Virus record (IMG/VR): IMGVR_UViG_3300026367_000075
Span: 1-30,125 of that record
Length of the DNA stretch: 30,125 bases
Reading direction: 5' to 3' (one strand)
DNA from: a virus
Positions 7,899 to 15,486 of this stretch are shown here, piece by piece. The notes under the pieces are model-generated. The model saw nothing but the letters and a program-made list of their open reading frames with translations. It made no database searches and was not told the DNA's origin. The stretch's first letter is position 1; each line of letters begins with the position of its first letter. The position numbers and the translations under genes were made by a program.

Positions 7899-8319
7899 GC
7901 TTTGGGCAGCCCTTCCAAGAACCAGATGAAGCGAGACACGGACAGCTGCATCAGCTCATCAAGCCCCCAGCCGGTGTAGTGGGCGAGGTCCATAAGACCC
8001 CGCCGCACATCATTGGGCGCTAGGCCAAAAAAGAGGCGTAGGCTTCCTGCAGCCGGCCGTACTGTTTCAGCGACAGACCAGCGATCGCCTCCGGAGGCAG
8101 ATCGCAGAGGTTCGCAAAGATCGCGACCTCGGCCTTCATCGCAGACTTGCCCTCGACGGACAGCTGGTCCTGGACGCGCGGCTCGCGCATAACCAGCTCA
8201 AGGACGGAGCCGCCGTCGATCTTCGCAGGGATATCCGTGAAGTCGATCGAAACAGCGCCGTCGGTCCGCTTCAGGTAAGACGGCAGCACCGGTGCATCGG
8301 TAACGGTATCCACGATCAA
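7895..8319 (-). CDS. Tail assembly fusion E+E' made by -1 frameshift (predicted)
   Basis: A -1 slip at the TTTTTTG heptamer (8032-8026) would join the E reading frame to a second frame of 43 further residues. It starts GLAPNDVRRGL and includes AHYTGWGLDELMQLSVSRF. It ends at a TGA (7897-7895) that overlaps the ATG of the tape measure gene. The extension resembles the short P2 GpE' family, with a helix of the form W-L-EL--L----W. In P2, the E+E' fusion and E alone act as tail assembly chaperones for the tape measure. The total is 141 residues. The slip is inferred from the exact heptamer in the correct phase and the conserved gene order; it is not otherwise shown. Confidence 0.78.
8020..8319 (-). 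CDS. E: Tail assembly chaperone E (P2 gpE-like)
   Basis: A 99-residue product of the zero frame, ending two codons after the slippery site. The sequence around VSIDFTDIPAKIDGG and VMREPRVQDQL fits phage tail assembly chaperones (P2 gpE / TAC families) that hold the tape measure during tail building. The start is TTG at 8319, overlapping the TGA of FII as TTGA, with CTGGGGA just upstream. No in-frame ATG exists before residue 44, so TTG is required. Confidence 0.85.
   Translation of the reverse strand: MIVDTVTDAPVLPSYLKRTDGAVSIDFTDIPAKIDGGSVLELVMREPRVQDQLSVEGKSAMKAEVAIFANLCDLPPEAIAGLSLKQYGRLQEAYASFLA
8026..8032 (-). other. Programmed -1 ribosomal frameshift site TTTTTTG
   Basis: On the minus strand the E frame reads TCT TTT TTG GCC TAG, so the last T of TCT plus TTT TTG forms the X XXY YYZ heptamer T TTT TTG, the same heptamer as in P2 E/E'. 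The zero-frame stop comes two codons later. After a -1 slip, reading continues for 43 codons to the start of the tape measure gene. A small stem (GGTC/GACC, around 7983-7999) lies downstream but no strong pseudoknot was recognised. Confidence 0.8.
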
Positions 8320-8822
8320 ATCCCCAGGTTCTTGCGGTGCGCAGCCAGCTGGTCGACGCCATCCACAAACCGCACCATGTTGATCACGTCAATCTCATGG
8401 ATGACGCGGCCGTTGACGATTTCGCGGTAGAAGGTCAGCGATCCGGAGATTGTCAGAGCCGGCTCGTTATTCGGACCCCAGGTGCCGCGCGCGAGGCTCA
8501 AGATTTTGCCAGTCATGTTGTGCACGACCGGCTTAACCGTGCCGTCGAGGCTTTCCATCGAGCCGCGCGCCGTCAGCTGTGTCTGCGCGCCGGTCTTCAA
8601 ACCCCAGAGCGCCAGCACATCGGCATCGTAGCTGGTCAGCACACCCGAGAAGGTGAGCTTTTCCATACCGGTCTCGACATCGACCGGCGCGTCCATGCCG
8701 CCACCGCGAAAGTCGAAATTGGTGGTCGTCAGAGTGGGAGGCGTCCACTCCTTCAGCTTGCCGGCATAGCCCCGGCCGTCGATGACCAAATTCAGGTACT
8801 TAATGATATCCTCGGCAGCCAT
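8316..8822 (-). CDS. FII: Major tail tube protein (P2 gpFII-like)
   Basis: A 168-residue protein of the P2 FII family, which polymerises into the inner tube of the contractile tail. Supporting features are the opening IIKYLNLVIDGRGYAGK, the middle VDVETGMEKLTFSGVLTSYD and the end LTISGSLTFYREIVNGRVIHEIDVINMVRFVDG. The ATG at 8822 overlaps the TAA of the sheath gene (TAATG), with GGAGGTG upstream. Length matches P2 FII (172). Confidence 0.93.
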   Translation of the reverse strand: MAAEDIIKYLNLVIDGRGYAGKLKEWTPPTLTTTNFDFRGGGMDAPVDVETGMEKLTFSGVLTSYDADVLALWGLKTGAQTQLTARGSMESLDGTVKPVVHNMTGKILSLARGTWGPNNEPALTISGSLTFYREIVNGRVIHEIDVINMVRFVDGVDQLAAHRKNLGI

Positions 8823-10006
8823 TACGCGAACACCTCCTCGATGTAGTCATTGACCAGCATCGACCGGAACGTGATGTGCTCGGCCGGATAGACTGGCGAA
8901 AAGTCGAAATTGAAGTAGACCTTGCCGTCGGCCACAGCCGTCGGCGTGTTCAGGTCCGGATCGGCCCAGCAAGTGCCGCCCAGGATAGCGCCTTGCGCCT
9001 TGAGGTCACGCAGGAAACCGTTCACGGAATCCGTCACGTCGTCCACATAGGTCCGCGTGATGCCGCGATCGACCGCCCAGAGGTGAGCGCGCTGCAGCGA
9101 GGCATTCAGCACATCGGCCGTGCGACGCACCGACAGGAAAGCGAACTTGGCGTCAGCAGAGAGTGTCCGATTGCCCCAGAGGCGGAAGCCGTTCTGGCGG
9201 ATTGTGGTGGCGACTTTGGCCTCGTTCAAAAGGTTGGCGCGCGAGGCACGATCGCCCAGCACAAAGTCGATCGGACGCGAGAGCCCTACGATGCCGGCGA
9301 TTTCACGGTTGGACGGCGAAGCCCAGAAGCCAACCTCGTTGTCCGACTTGGCAATCATGCCGGCAACGCGGGACGAAGGAGGCACCGCGACAGTTAAACC
9401 ATCGGCAAAAACGACATGCCAAGGATCGACCAGATAGACCCGATCGGAACCGGAATCTCCAGCTGCTAGGATTGCGGCCGCGTCGGTGGTGTTTGGGCCA
9501 TCCTGGATGATGATCGCGCGCATACGATCGGCCAAGCCGACCAGCTCGGCCACTACAGGATTTGCCAAGTCGGTAGGACGCTGGTGGGTAAAGCCAGGCG
9601 CGATCAGGATCCGCGGTGCAAACCCGACGACGCTCTCCGCACCGGACAGGGCATGGACGCCTTCGAAAGTGCCGTCGGTGGCATTTACGCCGCCAATCAC
9701 GTTTGCCAGGGTTTCAGCTTCATCCGCGCCGACATCGACCCGAACCACGATCACGACAGCGCCGATTTGATCGAAGATGCCATCCAGGGCAGCTGGTAAA
9801 GTACCAAGGCCAGTGCCGACCGTGTCCAGCTTCGCCGCCTCGGTGCGAGACCCCGCGACCAGGACCGGCGTGTTCAAGGGGAACACGAGCGGATCGGCAT
9901 CAGGCGCGGTGCCGACGATGCCGATAACGGACGTGTTGACGACGCTAATGGGGCGAGTGCCGGATTCGACTTCCAGAACTTCGACGCCATGTAGAAAACC
10001 AGCCAT
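8822..10006 (-). CDS. FI: Tail sheath protein (P2 gpFI-like)
   Basis: A 394-residue sheath protein that contracts to drive the tube through the envelope. Family marks are the N-terminal FLHGVEVLEVESGTRPI and SVIGIVGTAPDAD, the middle VVAELVGLADRMRAIIIQDGP and GFWASPSNREIAGIVGLSRP, and the C-terminal QAQGAILGG/CWADPDLNTP region. The ATG at 10006 was preferred over GTG at 10012 because AGAGG lies 6 bases before it. The gene has a 74-base leader region of its own upstream, unlike most neighbours. Confidence 0.94.
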   Translation of the reverse strand: MAGFLHGVEVLEVESGTRPISVVNTSVIGIVGTAPDADPLVFPLNTPVLVAGSRTEAAKLDTVGTGLGTLPAALDGIFDQIGAVVIVVRVDVGADEAETLANVIGGVNATDGTFEGVHALSGAESVVGFAPRILIAPGFTHQRPTDLANPVVAELVGLADRMRAIIIQDGPNTTDAAAILAAGDSGSDRVYLVDPWHVVFADGLTVAVPPSSRVAGMIAKSDNEVGFWASPSNREIAGIVGLSRPIDFVLGDRASRANLLNEAKVATTIRQNGFRLWGNRTLSADAKFAFLSVRRTADVLNASLQRAHLWAVDRGITRTYVDDVTDSVNGFLRDLKAQGAILGGTCWADPDLNTPTAVADGKVYFNFDFSPVYPAEHITFRSMLVNDYIEEVFA

Positions 10007-10080
10007 GATCACCTCTTTAATAGATTTAAAGGTAAGATCACGCAGCGAGCGCCGCTATTCCTCTGGCGCGTTCCCCGCGA
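10007..10080 (-). promoter_or_regulatory. Leader region before sheath gene, with hairpin and repeat motif
   Basis: This 74-base gap is among the longer ones in the late operon. It holds motif copy A (10060-10076). CCTCTGGCG (10060-10068) is perfectly inverted as CGCCAGAGG (10091-10099) inside the end of the upstream gene, so the minus-strand RNA can form a 9-bp stem around the stop codon. An AT-rich run (10015-10033) precedes the sheath start and could hold a promoter, but no clear -35/-10 pair is seen. Sheath and tube are needed in high copy, which fits local control; this is inference. Confidence 0.45.
10060..10076 (-). repeat. Late-region motif, copy A
   Basis: GGGGAACGCGCCAGAGG on the minus strand, in the gap between the DUF1353 gene and the sheath gene. 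It shares 17 bases exactly with copies C and D and 16 with copy B. The similarity to copy D continues downstream: AAT, four different bases, then GCGCTCG. Confidence 0.85.
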
Positions 10081-10434
10081 TCAGCGCCAACGCCAGAGGC
10101 TAACTGCCAGCCACATGGCCAACCGCATAGGACGGCCGACCAAATCGGCAGCCAAGGCATCATGGAAAACCGCAGCGGCTGTGACACGGTCCCAGCCCTG
10201 GCCCAGCAAATAATCGTGCAGCGCCGCTGCTTTTAAGAACTGGCGGTCGGCTGGCGAGATCAGCCACCGCAGGCAGGATGGAACAGACACATCAAAGATC
10301 GAGCCGGCCGGCACCACGACGACGAGTCCGGAGCCGCGCCGCCCGACATCCCAAATCACCGCCCGCGTCACGCGGAAGGCAGCGATCGCCGGGACAGGCT
10401 CACACCAGTCGTTGATGGCGGTGTACGAACTCAT
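10081..10434 (-). CDS. DUF1353 family phage protein
   Basis: A 117-residue protein of the DUF1353 type, common in phages but of unknown role. The block FDVSVPSCLRWLISPADRQFLKAAALHDYL (quoted in parts: FDVSVPSCLRW, LISPADRQFLKAAALHDYLL) and the following GWDRVTAAAVFHDAL match the family, with conserved H and D residues (LHD, FHD) that could bind metal. The end (MWLAVSLWRWR) is hydrophobic. The ATG at 10434 lies 2 bases after the stop of the upstream gene. It sits between fibre and sheath genes. Its last codons form one arm of the 10060-10099 inverted repeat. Confidence 0.8.
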   Translation of the reverse strand: MSSYTAINDWCEPVPAIAAFRVTRAVIWDVGRRGSGLVVVVPAGSIFDVSVPSCLRWLISPADRQFLKAAALHDYLLGQGWDRVTAAAVFHDALAADLVGRPMRLAMWLAVSLWRWR

Positions 10435-10436
10435 GG

Positions 10437-11009
10437 TCAGCCGGCGACGACCAGGCCGAGCTCGGTGGCTTTGGCGCTCGCGGTCGCCAGCGCTTCATCC
10501 AGAGCCAACGCCACTCCTTCGGCGTCGGTCGCGGCATCAATCGCCGCCACGGTGTTGCGCCGGATCCCAGCCACCGCACCGACAACCGTCTCATAGAATG
10601 CCGTCCGCGCCACGATCGTCTCTGCAACTTCGCGCAACGAAGAGCCGATCAAATCAGCCTCTGCTTGGAGAATGGGTGCGACCGTGGCCCCTTCAAGGAC
10701 AGCCTTGGCCTCGGCTGACTTGCTAGGCCAGGACGCCACCTCATCTCGAGGGATGCCCGCGCGAAGCTGTTCCGTCAGCCGATCAATCCAAGCGACCATC
10801 TGATCTAGTGCAACCTGCTTTGCCTCGTTGACGCTGATCGTAATCAACACGAAAGCCTCACCATCGAAGTATAGCGATGTACCACCCACATGCTGCCCCC
10901 ATTCTTCTTCGGAGATCGGAATAGCGTCGGCCGGAATTTCCGTGTGAATTTCAGGATCGTAGAACCCGATGATTGTTCCATCGGCAGCAAGCGTTGCGAA
11001 TTTAGACAT
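10437..11009 (-). CDS. Probable tail fibre assembly-like protein
   Basis: A 190-residue protein that directly follows the tail fibre gene, where tail fibre assembly chaperones (gp38/Tfa-like) usually lie. The opening has the form seen in such phage proteins: FATLAADGTIIGFYDPEIH, then IPADAIPISEEEWGQH, with a short beta-rich head and a helical remainder. The rest is alanine- and glutamate-rich and likely helical. AGGAG lies 6 bases before the ATG. Identification rests on the head domain and position, not on a catalytic motif. Confidence 0.6.
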   Translation of the reverse strand: MSKFATLAADGTIIGFYDPEIHTEIPADAIPISEEEWGQHVGGTSLYFDGEAFVLITISVNEAKQVALDQMVAWIDRLTEQLRAGIPRDEVASWPSKSAEAKAVLEGATVAPILQAEADLIGSSLREVAETIVARTAFYETVVGAVAGIRRNTVAAIDAATDAEGVALALDEALATASAKATELGLVVAG

Positions 11010-11018
11010 TGGGGGCTC

Positions 11019-11753
11019 CTAATGGCCGATAGCGAAATAAGTTACAGATTTTCCCGACGCTAGGGAGCCGTCGGAGATATTAGCTACGCGAAACGCGATT
11101 CCGCCTTTAAAGCCCTCCATTAGGGCCGAAACGGCGTAGACGGCACTTGCGCCGTTCTCAGGAACGCCGTGGGCGGTGCCGTAAACCTGCCGTGTTGCAT
11201 TTGGGAATGAGATCGGAAACGTCGCTTGTGCATATCCAGTAGAATTGCTCACGTCGCTTCGCCCCCACTGTAAAATAAGGCCGTTCGGCAACAAGACATA
11301 TCCGTTCCCCCCAACAGAAAGGGCCGGTTTCGTTTCGCCTGCTAGGCAATACGACCAAGGCGAGAATGGCAGAGCGGGGTCGTCGCGATCACGAAATGCT
11401 AGTTTGCCCGGACCTGGTACACCGATCTGAACAGCTTCTTCACCGGTATGGATGTGAAGTAATTTCATATCTAGCCCGAGCCACGGAGTGCCAACGGCAT
11501 CACCGCTACCAAAATACACGCCTGACTTGGCCAAGGTGTCGAGGTTGTCCGTCATCGGCGCGTCGCCGCCAATACCGGTAAGCGCCTGCTGCAACCATTT
11601 AGTCCGCTTTGCGAGCTGTTGGGCCTGCACATTGGCAAATCCCTTGTCATTCCCCAGATCCGGAGACCCGCCAGTTAAAGGTTCGCCAGCCGGCCGCTGG
11701 TGGATTTGAGCCACCCACTCAGCCGTCTCGGTCATTGGGATAAGATCAGCCAT
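11019..11753 (-). CDS. Tail fibre protein with gp53-like C-terminal tip
   Basis: A 244-residue putative receptor-binding fibre. The N-terminal part (LIPMTETAEWVAQIHQ and the GGSPDLGNDKGFANVQAQQL region) resembles phage fibre attachment segments. The C-terminal 100 residues (LLPNGLILQWGRSDVSN, then YAQATFPISFPNATRQVYG) match the gp53-like/tail fibre tip fold. Start ATG 11753 overlaps the TGA of gene I (TGATG), with GAGGTG upstream; the TTG at 11756 is less likely. It is short for a fibre, so host specificity may rest on a compact tip. Confidence 0.78.
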   Translation of the reverse strand: MADLIPMTETAEWVAQIHQRPAGEPLTGGSPDLGNDKGFANVQAQQLAKRTKWLQQALTGIGGDAPMTDNLDTLAKSGVYFGSGDAVGTPWLGLDMKLLHIHTGEEAVQIGVPGPGKLAFRDRDDPALPFSPWSYCLAGETKPALSVGGNGYVLLPNGLILQWGRSDVSNSTGYAQATFPISFPNATRQVYGTAHGVPENGASAVYAVSALMEGFKGGIAFRVANISDGSLASGKSVTYFAIGH

Positions 11754-12337
11754 CAAGTCACCTCGAATTCAAAAGTTGTATCCAGAGACCACCCCTCGTC
11801 GAGAGAGTAGCCCTCATCGAGCGCGATATTCACCAGCGCTTCGATCCGCTGCAGCCGGCACCGAGCCGGCGCAACTTTCGTCAATACGGAAACGAGAAAC
11901 TCGGCCTCACGCTGCCGCAAAGGCTCGTTCACGTAGACTGCATAAGACGCCCAGTGAGTCAGATCATGGAGCCGGTGGCCCTCGTCGAGCGCCATGCCAG
12001 CGTCCAGCTTGGGGGAACGGCCGGCCTCGATGATGTCCGCATCCCCATAACCGAATGCAGCCAGTGTCTCGCGCACCGAACCCACCGTCCCCTTGCGTCG
12101 GTGGATAGACACCGAACTCGCGATAGCGGCGCGCTTGACGTCTGACGCCCAAGCGGTATCCCAAGAATCCACCGAGAACGCCCAGGCGAGGAAAGGCAAA
12201 TGATCCGCCGCCGTAGTTTCCGCGCGAGCGTTATCCACAATAGGAATATCGATATCGACAGCAGCGGACACTGCCGCCTCGAGGACGAGCTCCACACTGG
12301 TGGAATTGGGCGGCAGAAGGGACAACAGATCAGTCAC
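11753..12337 (-). CDS. I: Baseplate/tail protein I (P2 gpI-like)
   Basis: A 194-residue protein of the P2 gpI family, which forms part of the baseplate wedge. Typical are LPFLAWAFSVDSWDTAWASD and the following RKGTVGSVRETLAAFGYGDADI. The C-terminal part repeats the form LDEG (MALDEGHRLHD, IALDEGYSLDEGWSLD). The start is GTG at 12337, overlapping the TGA of J by 8 bases, with GGTGG before it. Order J-I-fibre is as in P2. Confidence 0.9.
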   Translation of the reverse strand: MTDLLSLLPPNSTSVELVLEAAVSAAVDIDIPIVDNARAETTAADHLPFLAWAFSVDSWDTAWASDVKRAAIASSVSIHRRKGTVGSVRETLAAFGYGDADIIEAGRSPKLDAGMALDEGHRLHDLTHWASYAVYVNEPLRQREAEFLVSVLTKVAPARCRLQRIEALVNIALDEGYSLDEGWSLDTTFEFEVT

Positions 12338-13232
12338 CTAGTCCACCTGACACAATGCTGATCACGGTGCAGAATGCGGCTTCATCATCCGCGATCACCA
12401 CATCAGATGCAGGCGAGGCAAGCGCGACGTTTTGCACACCGCTCCGGTAAAGCGCCGCGATGATGCCGGCTCGCGGAATATCGCGACCAACCAGGCGCTG
12501 CGCCGCCACGAACTCATCCACCGCCGCCCTTGCCGCAGTCAAAACGACAGCAGGGTCAGGACCGTCAAAAAAAGTCAGAGTGGCATCGATCGAGAACGGC
12601 ACGATGGTGGCCGAAACAACATCAACGGTATCGCACAGCGGCCGAACCGTATCCGCATCCAGCGCCGACTGCACCGTGGCGATCAGCGCCGCATCCGCCG
12701 CGCCGTCGCCCTCAACATTGAGGACAACCACGCGCACGACACCAGGCGCAGGATTGAGAACTGCCACATCGGCAATAGCGCCTGATGCGGACAACGCAAA
12801 AAATCGATATCCCCCAAAGGTGCCGGCTGTTGAGAACCCCTCAAGCGACAACTGGATGCGGCCGCGAAAGCGGACGTCGCTCTCCAGCACTTCGAGGACC
12901 GGAGGGATTTGATCGGGAACGCCTGGGATAACCACGGCTCGCTCAACGCCGAACAAAGCGCCGATATGATCGAGGTCTGCCCCCGCCGCAAAAGCGAGCA
13001 TCGTAGCGCGCGCCGCCTCGTTAATCCGCTGGCGAAGCAGCAGCTCGCGAAACGCAACGACCTCAAGAAGTTTGGTCATTGGCTCGCTTTCAAGAGACAG
13101 CGCCTCAGCCAAGTCAGGGTCGCGGGCGACAGCGTCAGCTTTCAGCTCCGCGAGGATCGCCTCGACGCTGAGAACCTCAACGGCGTCCGGAGCCGGCAAC
13201 TTCGAAAGATCAATTGCAGAGAAGCCACTCAT
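12330..13232 (-). CDS. J: Baseplate assembly protein J (P2 gpJ-like)
   Basis: A 300-residue protein of the Baseplate_J family, a wedge component at the baseplate edge. The N-terminus (FSAIDLSKLPAPDAVEVLS), the LLRQRINEAARATMLAFAAG helix, and GADLDHIGALFGVER are hallmark stretches. The C-terminal third carries the usual RLVGRDIPRAGIIAALY block. ATGA overlap with the end of W supports the start. Length equals P2 J (302). Confidence 0.94.
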   Translation of the reverse strand: MSGFSAIDLSKLPAPDAVEVLSVEAILAELKADAVARDPDLAEALSLESEPMTKLLEVVAFRELLLRQRINEAARATMLAFAAGADLDHIGALFGVERAVVIPGVPDQIPPVLEVLESDVRFRGRIQLSLEGFSTAGTFGGYRFFALSASGAIADVAVLNPAPGVVRVVVLNVEGDGAADAALIATVQSALDADTVRPLCDTVDVVSATIVPFSIDATLTFFDGPDPAVVLTAARAAVDEFVAAQRLVGRDIPRAGIIAALYRSGVQNVALASPASDVVIADDEAAFCTVISIVSGGLGD

Positions 13233-13567
13233 GAAACAACGATCCCCTCGATTTCCAGAACTTGCTCGGATGCGACTAGGCTGGCAGTCATTGAGACCTC
13301 GAGCCGGCCCGCCCCGAATTGCGACACGGACACAGACACAAGAGAGATACGCGGCTCCCAGGCCGCGATCGCTTCCGCCGTTGCGGCAATCAGCTCGAGG
13401 CGCAGGCTCGAGGAGTATGGCCGATCGACCAGCTCAAGAAGACGCGATCCGTAATCACGGCGTAGAACGCGAGAGCCAATTGGTGTCGACAAAATATCAC
13501 GGATGGACTGCCGCAAGTGCGGCATGCCACCAATCCCAATCCCTGTCTGGCTATCTATTCCACGCAT
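13229..13567 (-). CDS. W: Baseplate protein W (gpW/gp25 family)
   Basis: A 112-residue baseplate wedge protein with lysozyme-like gp25 fold. The block HLRQSIRDILSTPIGSRVLR followed by RDYGSRLLELVD is diagnostic. The frame is open up to 13669, but the family starts near MRGIDSQTG, at 13567. No clear ribosome binding site precedes that ATG, so the start is somewhat unsure. The 49-base gap before it holds motif copy B and a 12-base palindrome. Confidence 0.88.
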   Translation of the reverse strand: MRGIDSQTGIGIGGMPHLRQSIRDILSTPIGSRVLRRDYGSRLLELVDRPYSSSLRLELIAATAEAIAAWEPRISLVSVSVSQFGAGRLEVSMTASLVASEQVLEIEGIVVS

Positions 13568-13616
13568 GATGGCAAACTGACTGCGCGGCCGGCCGCAATC
13601 CTCTGGCGCGTTCCCA
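13568..13616 (-). promoter_or_regulatory. V-W intergenic segment with palindrome and motif copy B
   Basis: A 49-base gap in an otherwise overlapping baseplate cluster. It contains motif copy B (13600-13615) and the perfect palindrome GCGGCCGGCCGC just downstream of it on the minus strand (about 13586-13597). No promoter was recognised. The RNA could fold and affect translation of W, whose start lacks a clear ribosome binding site. Confidence 0.45.
13600..13615 (-). repeat. Late-region motif, copy B
   Basis: GGGAACGCGCCAGAGG on the minus strand, between V and W. It matches 16 of the 17 bases shared by copies A, C and D; the leading G is replaced by T. Confidence 0.85.
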
Positions 13617-14096
13617 TTACTGTGGACCGCCCGTACTCGAGCCCCCGCCTTGGACGCCGCCATGCACATGGTTGACCAGGCTGATGCCAGAAGCGATCAC
13701 GTCGCCGTCCACAATGATATTGCCCGTCACCTTCATCGTGGTCAGCGACACCGTAGCGACGCCGCCATTCACCGCGATATCAACGCCAGGCATCGAGAGG
13801 CGGATCGAGCTGTCGCGATCGTCAGGCGCGGCACCATCATAGGGACCAGGATAGACGATCCCGCGCGCCGTATCCCCACCAGGCGAAAAGACAACGACTT
13901 GCGAGCCGACGACAAGCGGCACCCAAATCCGCACATCCTTGGAGCCCATCTGGGCGATCGCCAACCAACCGGACACAACGCCAGCACCGAGCGATACCCG
14001 TGCCTTTGCAACGGCCGGATCGAACTCGACCACGGTGCCGATGATGACCATGCGCTCGACGATCCGCATGACTTCGGAAAGCGCTAGATTGCTCAC
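13617..14096 (-). CDS. V: Baseplate spike protein V (P2 gpV-like)
   Basis: A 159-residue central spike that pierces the outer membrane. It has the OB-fold opening (GTVVEFDPAVAKARVSLG, then SGWLAIAQMGSKDVRIWVP) and SPGGDTARGIVYPG, followed by a beta-helix part. The end contains HVHGGVQGGG, the HxH motif that binds iron at the spike tip in P2 gpV. It starts with an ATGA overlap with its upstream neighbour. Length is slightly below P2 V (211). Confidence 0.92.
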   Translation of the reverse strand: MSNLALSEVMRIVERMVIIGTVVEFDPAVAKARVSLGAGVVSGWLAIAQMGSKDVRIWVPLVVGSQVVVFSPGGDTARGIVYPGPYDGAAPDDRDSSIRLSMPGVDIAVNGGVATVSLTTMKVTGNIIVDGDVIASGISLVNHVHGGVQGGGSSTGGPQ

Positions 14097-14617
14097 GACG
14101 AGACTTCCACGTAGTCACCCTCATGATCGAGGCCGATCCGCGGTGCATTTGATACCAGAACCACCGTCGGCTGGAATTCAGCCGGCAGCGCGAAGCCTGC
14201 GCCCAGGCGAGCCGCATGGCTCCACTCGACCAGCCAGACATCGAAGCGATTAGCCTCCGGCGCAAATTCATCCGGCTCAACGGCAAAGACTTTTGCGCCG
14301 CCCCACTCCGAACCGAACCGGTTGTTGTGCACGATGGCCGCGACCGCGCCGGCCAGCTTAAGCGTTTGCATCCGGACCGCCGTCGTCCGATGACCTAAGA
14401 CGATCCGCGCCTGGACACGGACCATGCAGGGGAACTGGCCGGTCAACGGCTCACGATCGGGATCCGGCTCAATCTCCGCGATTTGGCAGACGAGCGCCGG
14501 CACCGGCAGATCGGCAGACTCGACAGCCTCGGCCTCGCACACGTTCACATCAGGAAACGCCTCCGACAGCTTCGACACGATGCCAGCCAGCGCGGCCGAT
14601 AAATCCAAGTCGTTCAT
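14093..14617 (-). CDS. Probable tail completion/terminator protein
   Basis: A 174-residue protein in the position of tail completion genes, between the Z-like protein and V. Its mixed alpha/beta plan (an N-terminal helix LSAALAGIVSKLSEAF, then strands PALVCQIAEIEPDPD and CMVRVQARIVLG) resembles phage tail terminator proteins such as the Mu gp37/DUF1834 type. That assignment is by shape and place only. GGGGTGGG precedes the ATG, which overlaps the TGA of the upstream gene. Confidence 0.6.
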   Translation of the reverse strand: MNDLDLSAALAGIVSKLSEAFPDVNVCEAEAVESADLPVPALVCQIAEIEPDPDREPLTGQFPCMVRVQARIVLGHRTTAVRMQTLKLAGAVAAIVHNNRFGSEWGGAKVFAVEPDEFAPEANRFDVWLVEWSHAARLGAGFALPAEFQPTVVLVSNAPRIGLDHEGDYVEVSS

Positions 14618-15159
14618 TTTCGACCCACCCCTAGAATTGTCCGCGCCCTGATTTCGGACTCGAAATTGCGAAAGAACAGACCCTCGATATCGACGAACAC
14701 CTCGTCCTCGAGATAAATCATCATGCGATCGGCCACCGGCATCATGGCCTCGACGATCGGATACCGCCCCGGCCCCTTGCGGACGTAGACGCCGCGCTTT
14801 TTACCGCCAGGCTTTGCGAAGAATGCGCCTAGGACAGTGGTGCCGTTGAACTCGACCCCGCCAGGCACCGCGCGCGGCCGGCCTTTAAATGCAGAAATCG
14901 GCAGGTCGTTTGCACCGAACCACATATGGATCGACTGACCCCCGCCCTTGCGCATGCGAAACTCTTTGATGCGCCGGCGCAGCGCCGTGGCATTTCGCAG
15001 ACCGAGCTCCGACTGCAAGCCCGTCGAAGACAGGCGCCTAATGTTGCCGGCCGTCCGACGCAGCGCGCGACCATAGGCTTGATCGATCTCGCGCGCGGAG
15101 GAATCGAACTGAGTGGAGAGCCGCTCAAGCTCGACGGCATCGATGTCGAAATTAAGCAC
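14614..15159 (-). CDS. Minor tail protein Z-like
   Basis: A 181-residue protein resembling lambda-type minor tail protein Z (prophage tail protein gpZ), needed to complete the tail top for head joining. Seen are the N-terminal helix (LERLSTQFDSSAREIDQAYG), the R-rich ALRRTAGNIRRLSSTGLQSE, and AFFAKPGGKKRGVYVRKGPG with the final YPIVEAMMP. The start is GTG at 15159, overlapping the upstream stop by 8 bases; there is no better ATG. Confidence 0.75.
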   Translation of the reverse strand: MLNFDIDAVELERLSTQFDSSAREIDQAYGRALRRTAGNIRRLSSTGLQSELGLRNATALRRRIKEFRMRKGGGQSIHMWFGANDLPISAFKGRPRAVPGGVEFNGTTVLGAFFAKPGGKKRGVYVRKGPGRYPIVEAMMPVADRMMIYLEDEVFVDIEGLFFRNFESEIRARTILGVGRK

Positions 15160-15481
15160 GGAATGCGACGTTTGGCTTGGTCAGGATAACGCGCGCCAAG
15201 CCGGTGCCATCGCGCTCGGGCTCGCTCAAAATATCCCAAACTTTGCCGTTGATCACCGCCTCGTCGCCTTCATCAACGCCGGCGACATCATCTGCCGAGC
15301 AGAGCAGATGCGGCGACGACAGATCATGCTCGAGGTCGCCCAGGCCGGCTGGCGCATTGCCATCATCAAAGATGGCAGAGCCCTGCCACAAAACGACCTC
15401 GCCGCGCCGGATGGTAACCGGCACGGCGAAATCGTCCTGCCCAAAAAAGGCGTCGAGGTTTTCCCAATCAGGTGCAGGCAT
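15152..15481 (-). CDS. Head-tail joining protein (lambda gpFII-like)
   Basis: A 109-residue protein of the lambda FII type (head-tail attachment). The opening WENLDAFFGQDDFAVPVTIR, the central GSAIFDDGNAP and the closing KVWDILSEPERDGTGLARVI match the family layout of a small beta barrel. It starts 5 bases after the upstream stop. It closes the head module before the tail completion genes. Confidence 0.78.
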   Translation of the reverse strand: MPAPDWENLDAFFGQDDFAVPVTIRRGEVVLWQGSAIFDDGNAPAGLGDLEHDLSSPHLLCSADDVAGVDEGDEAVINGKVWDILSEPERDGTGLARVILTKPNVAFRA

Positions 15482-15486
15482 AAGCG

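Noticed and set aside
7588-10033. 14-base match ATAGATTTAAAGGT at 7588-7601 and 10020-10033
   Set aside because: One or two 14-base pairs are expected by chance in 30 kb; no shared context.
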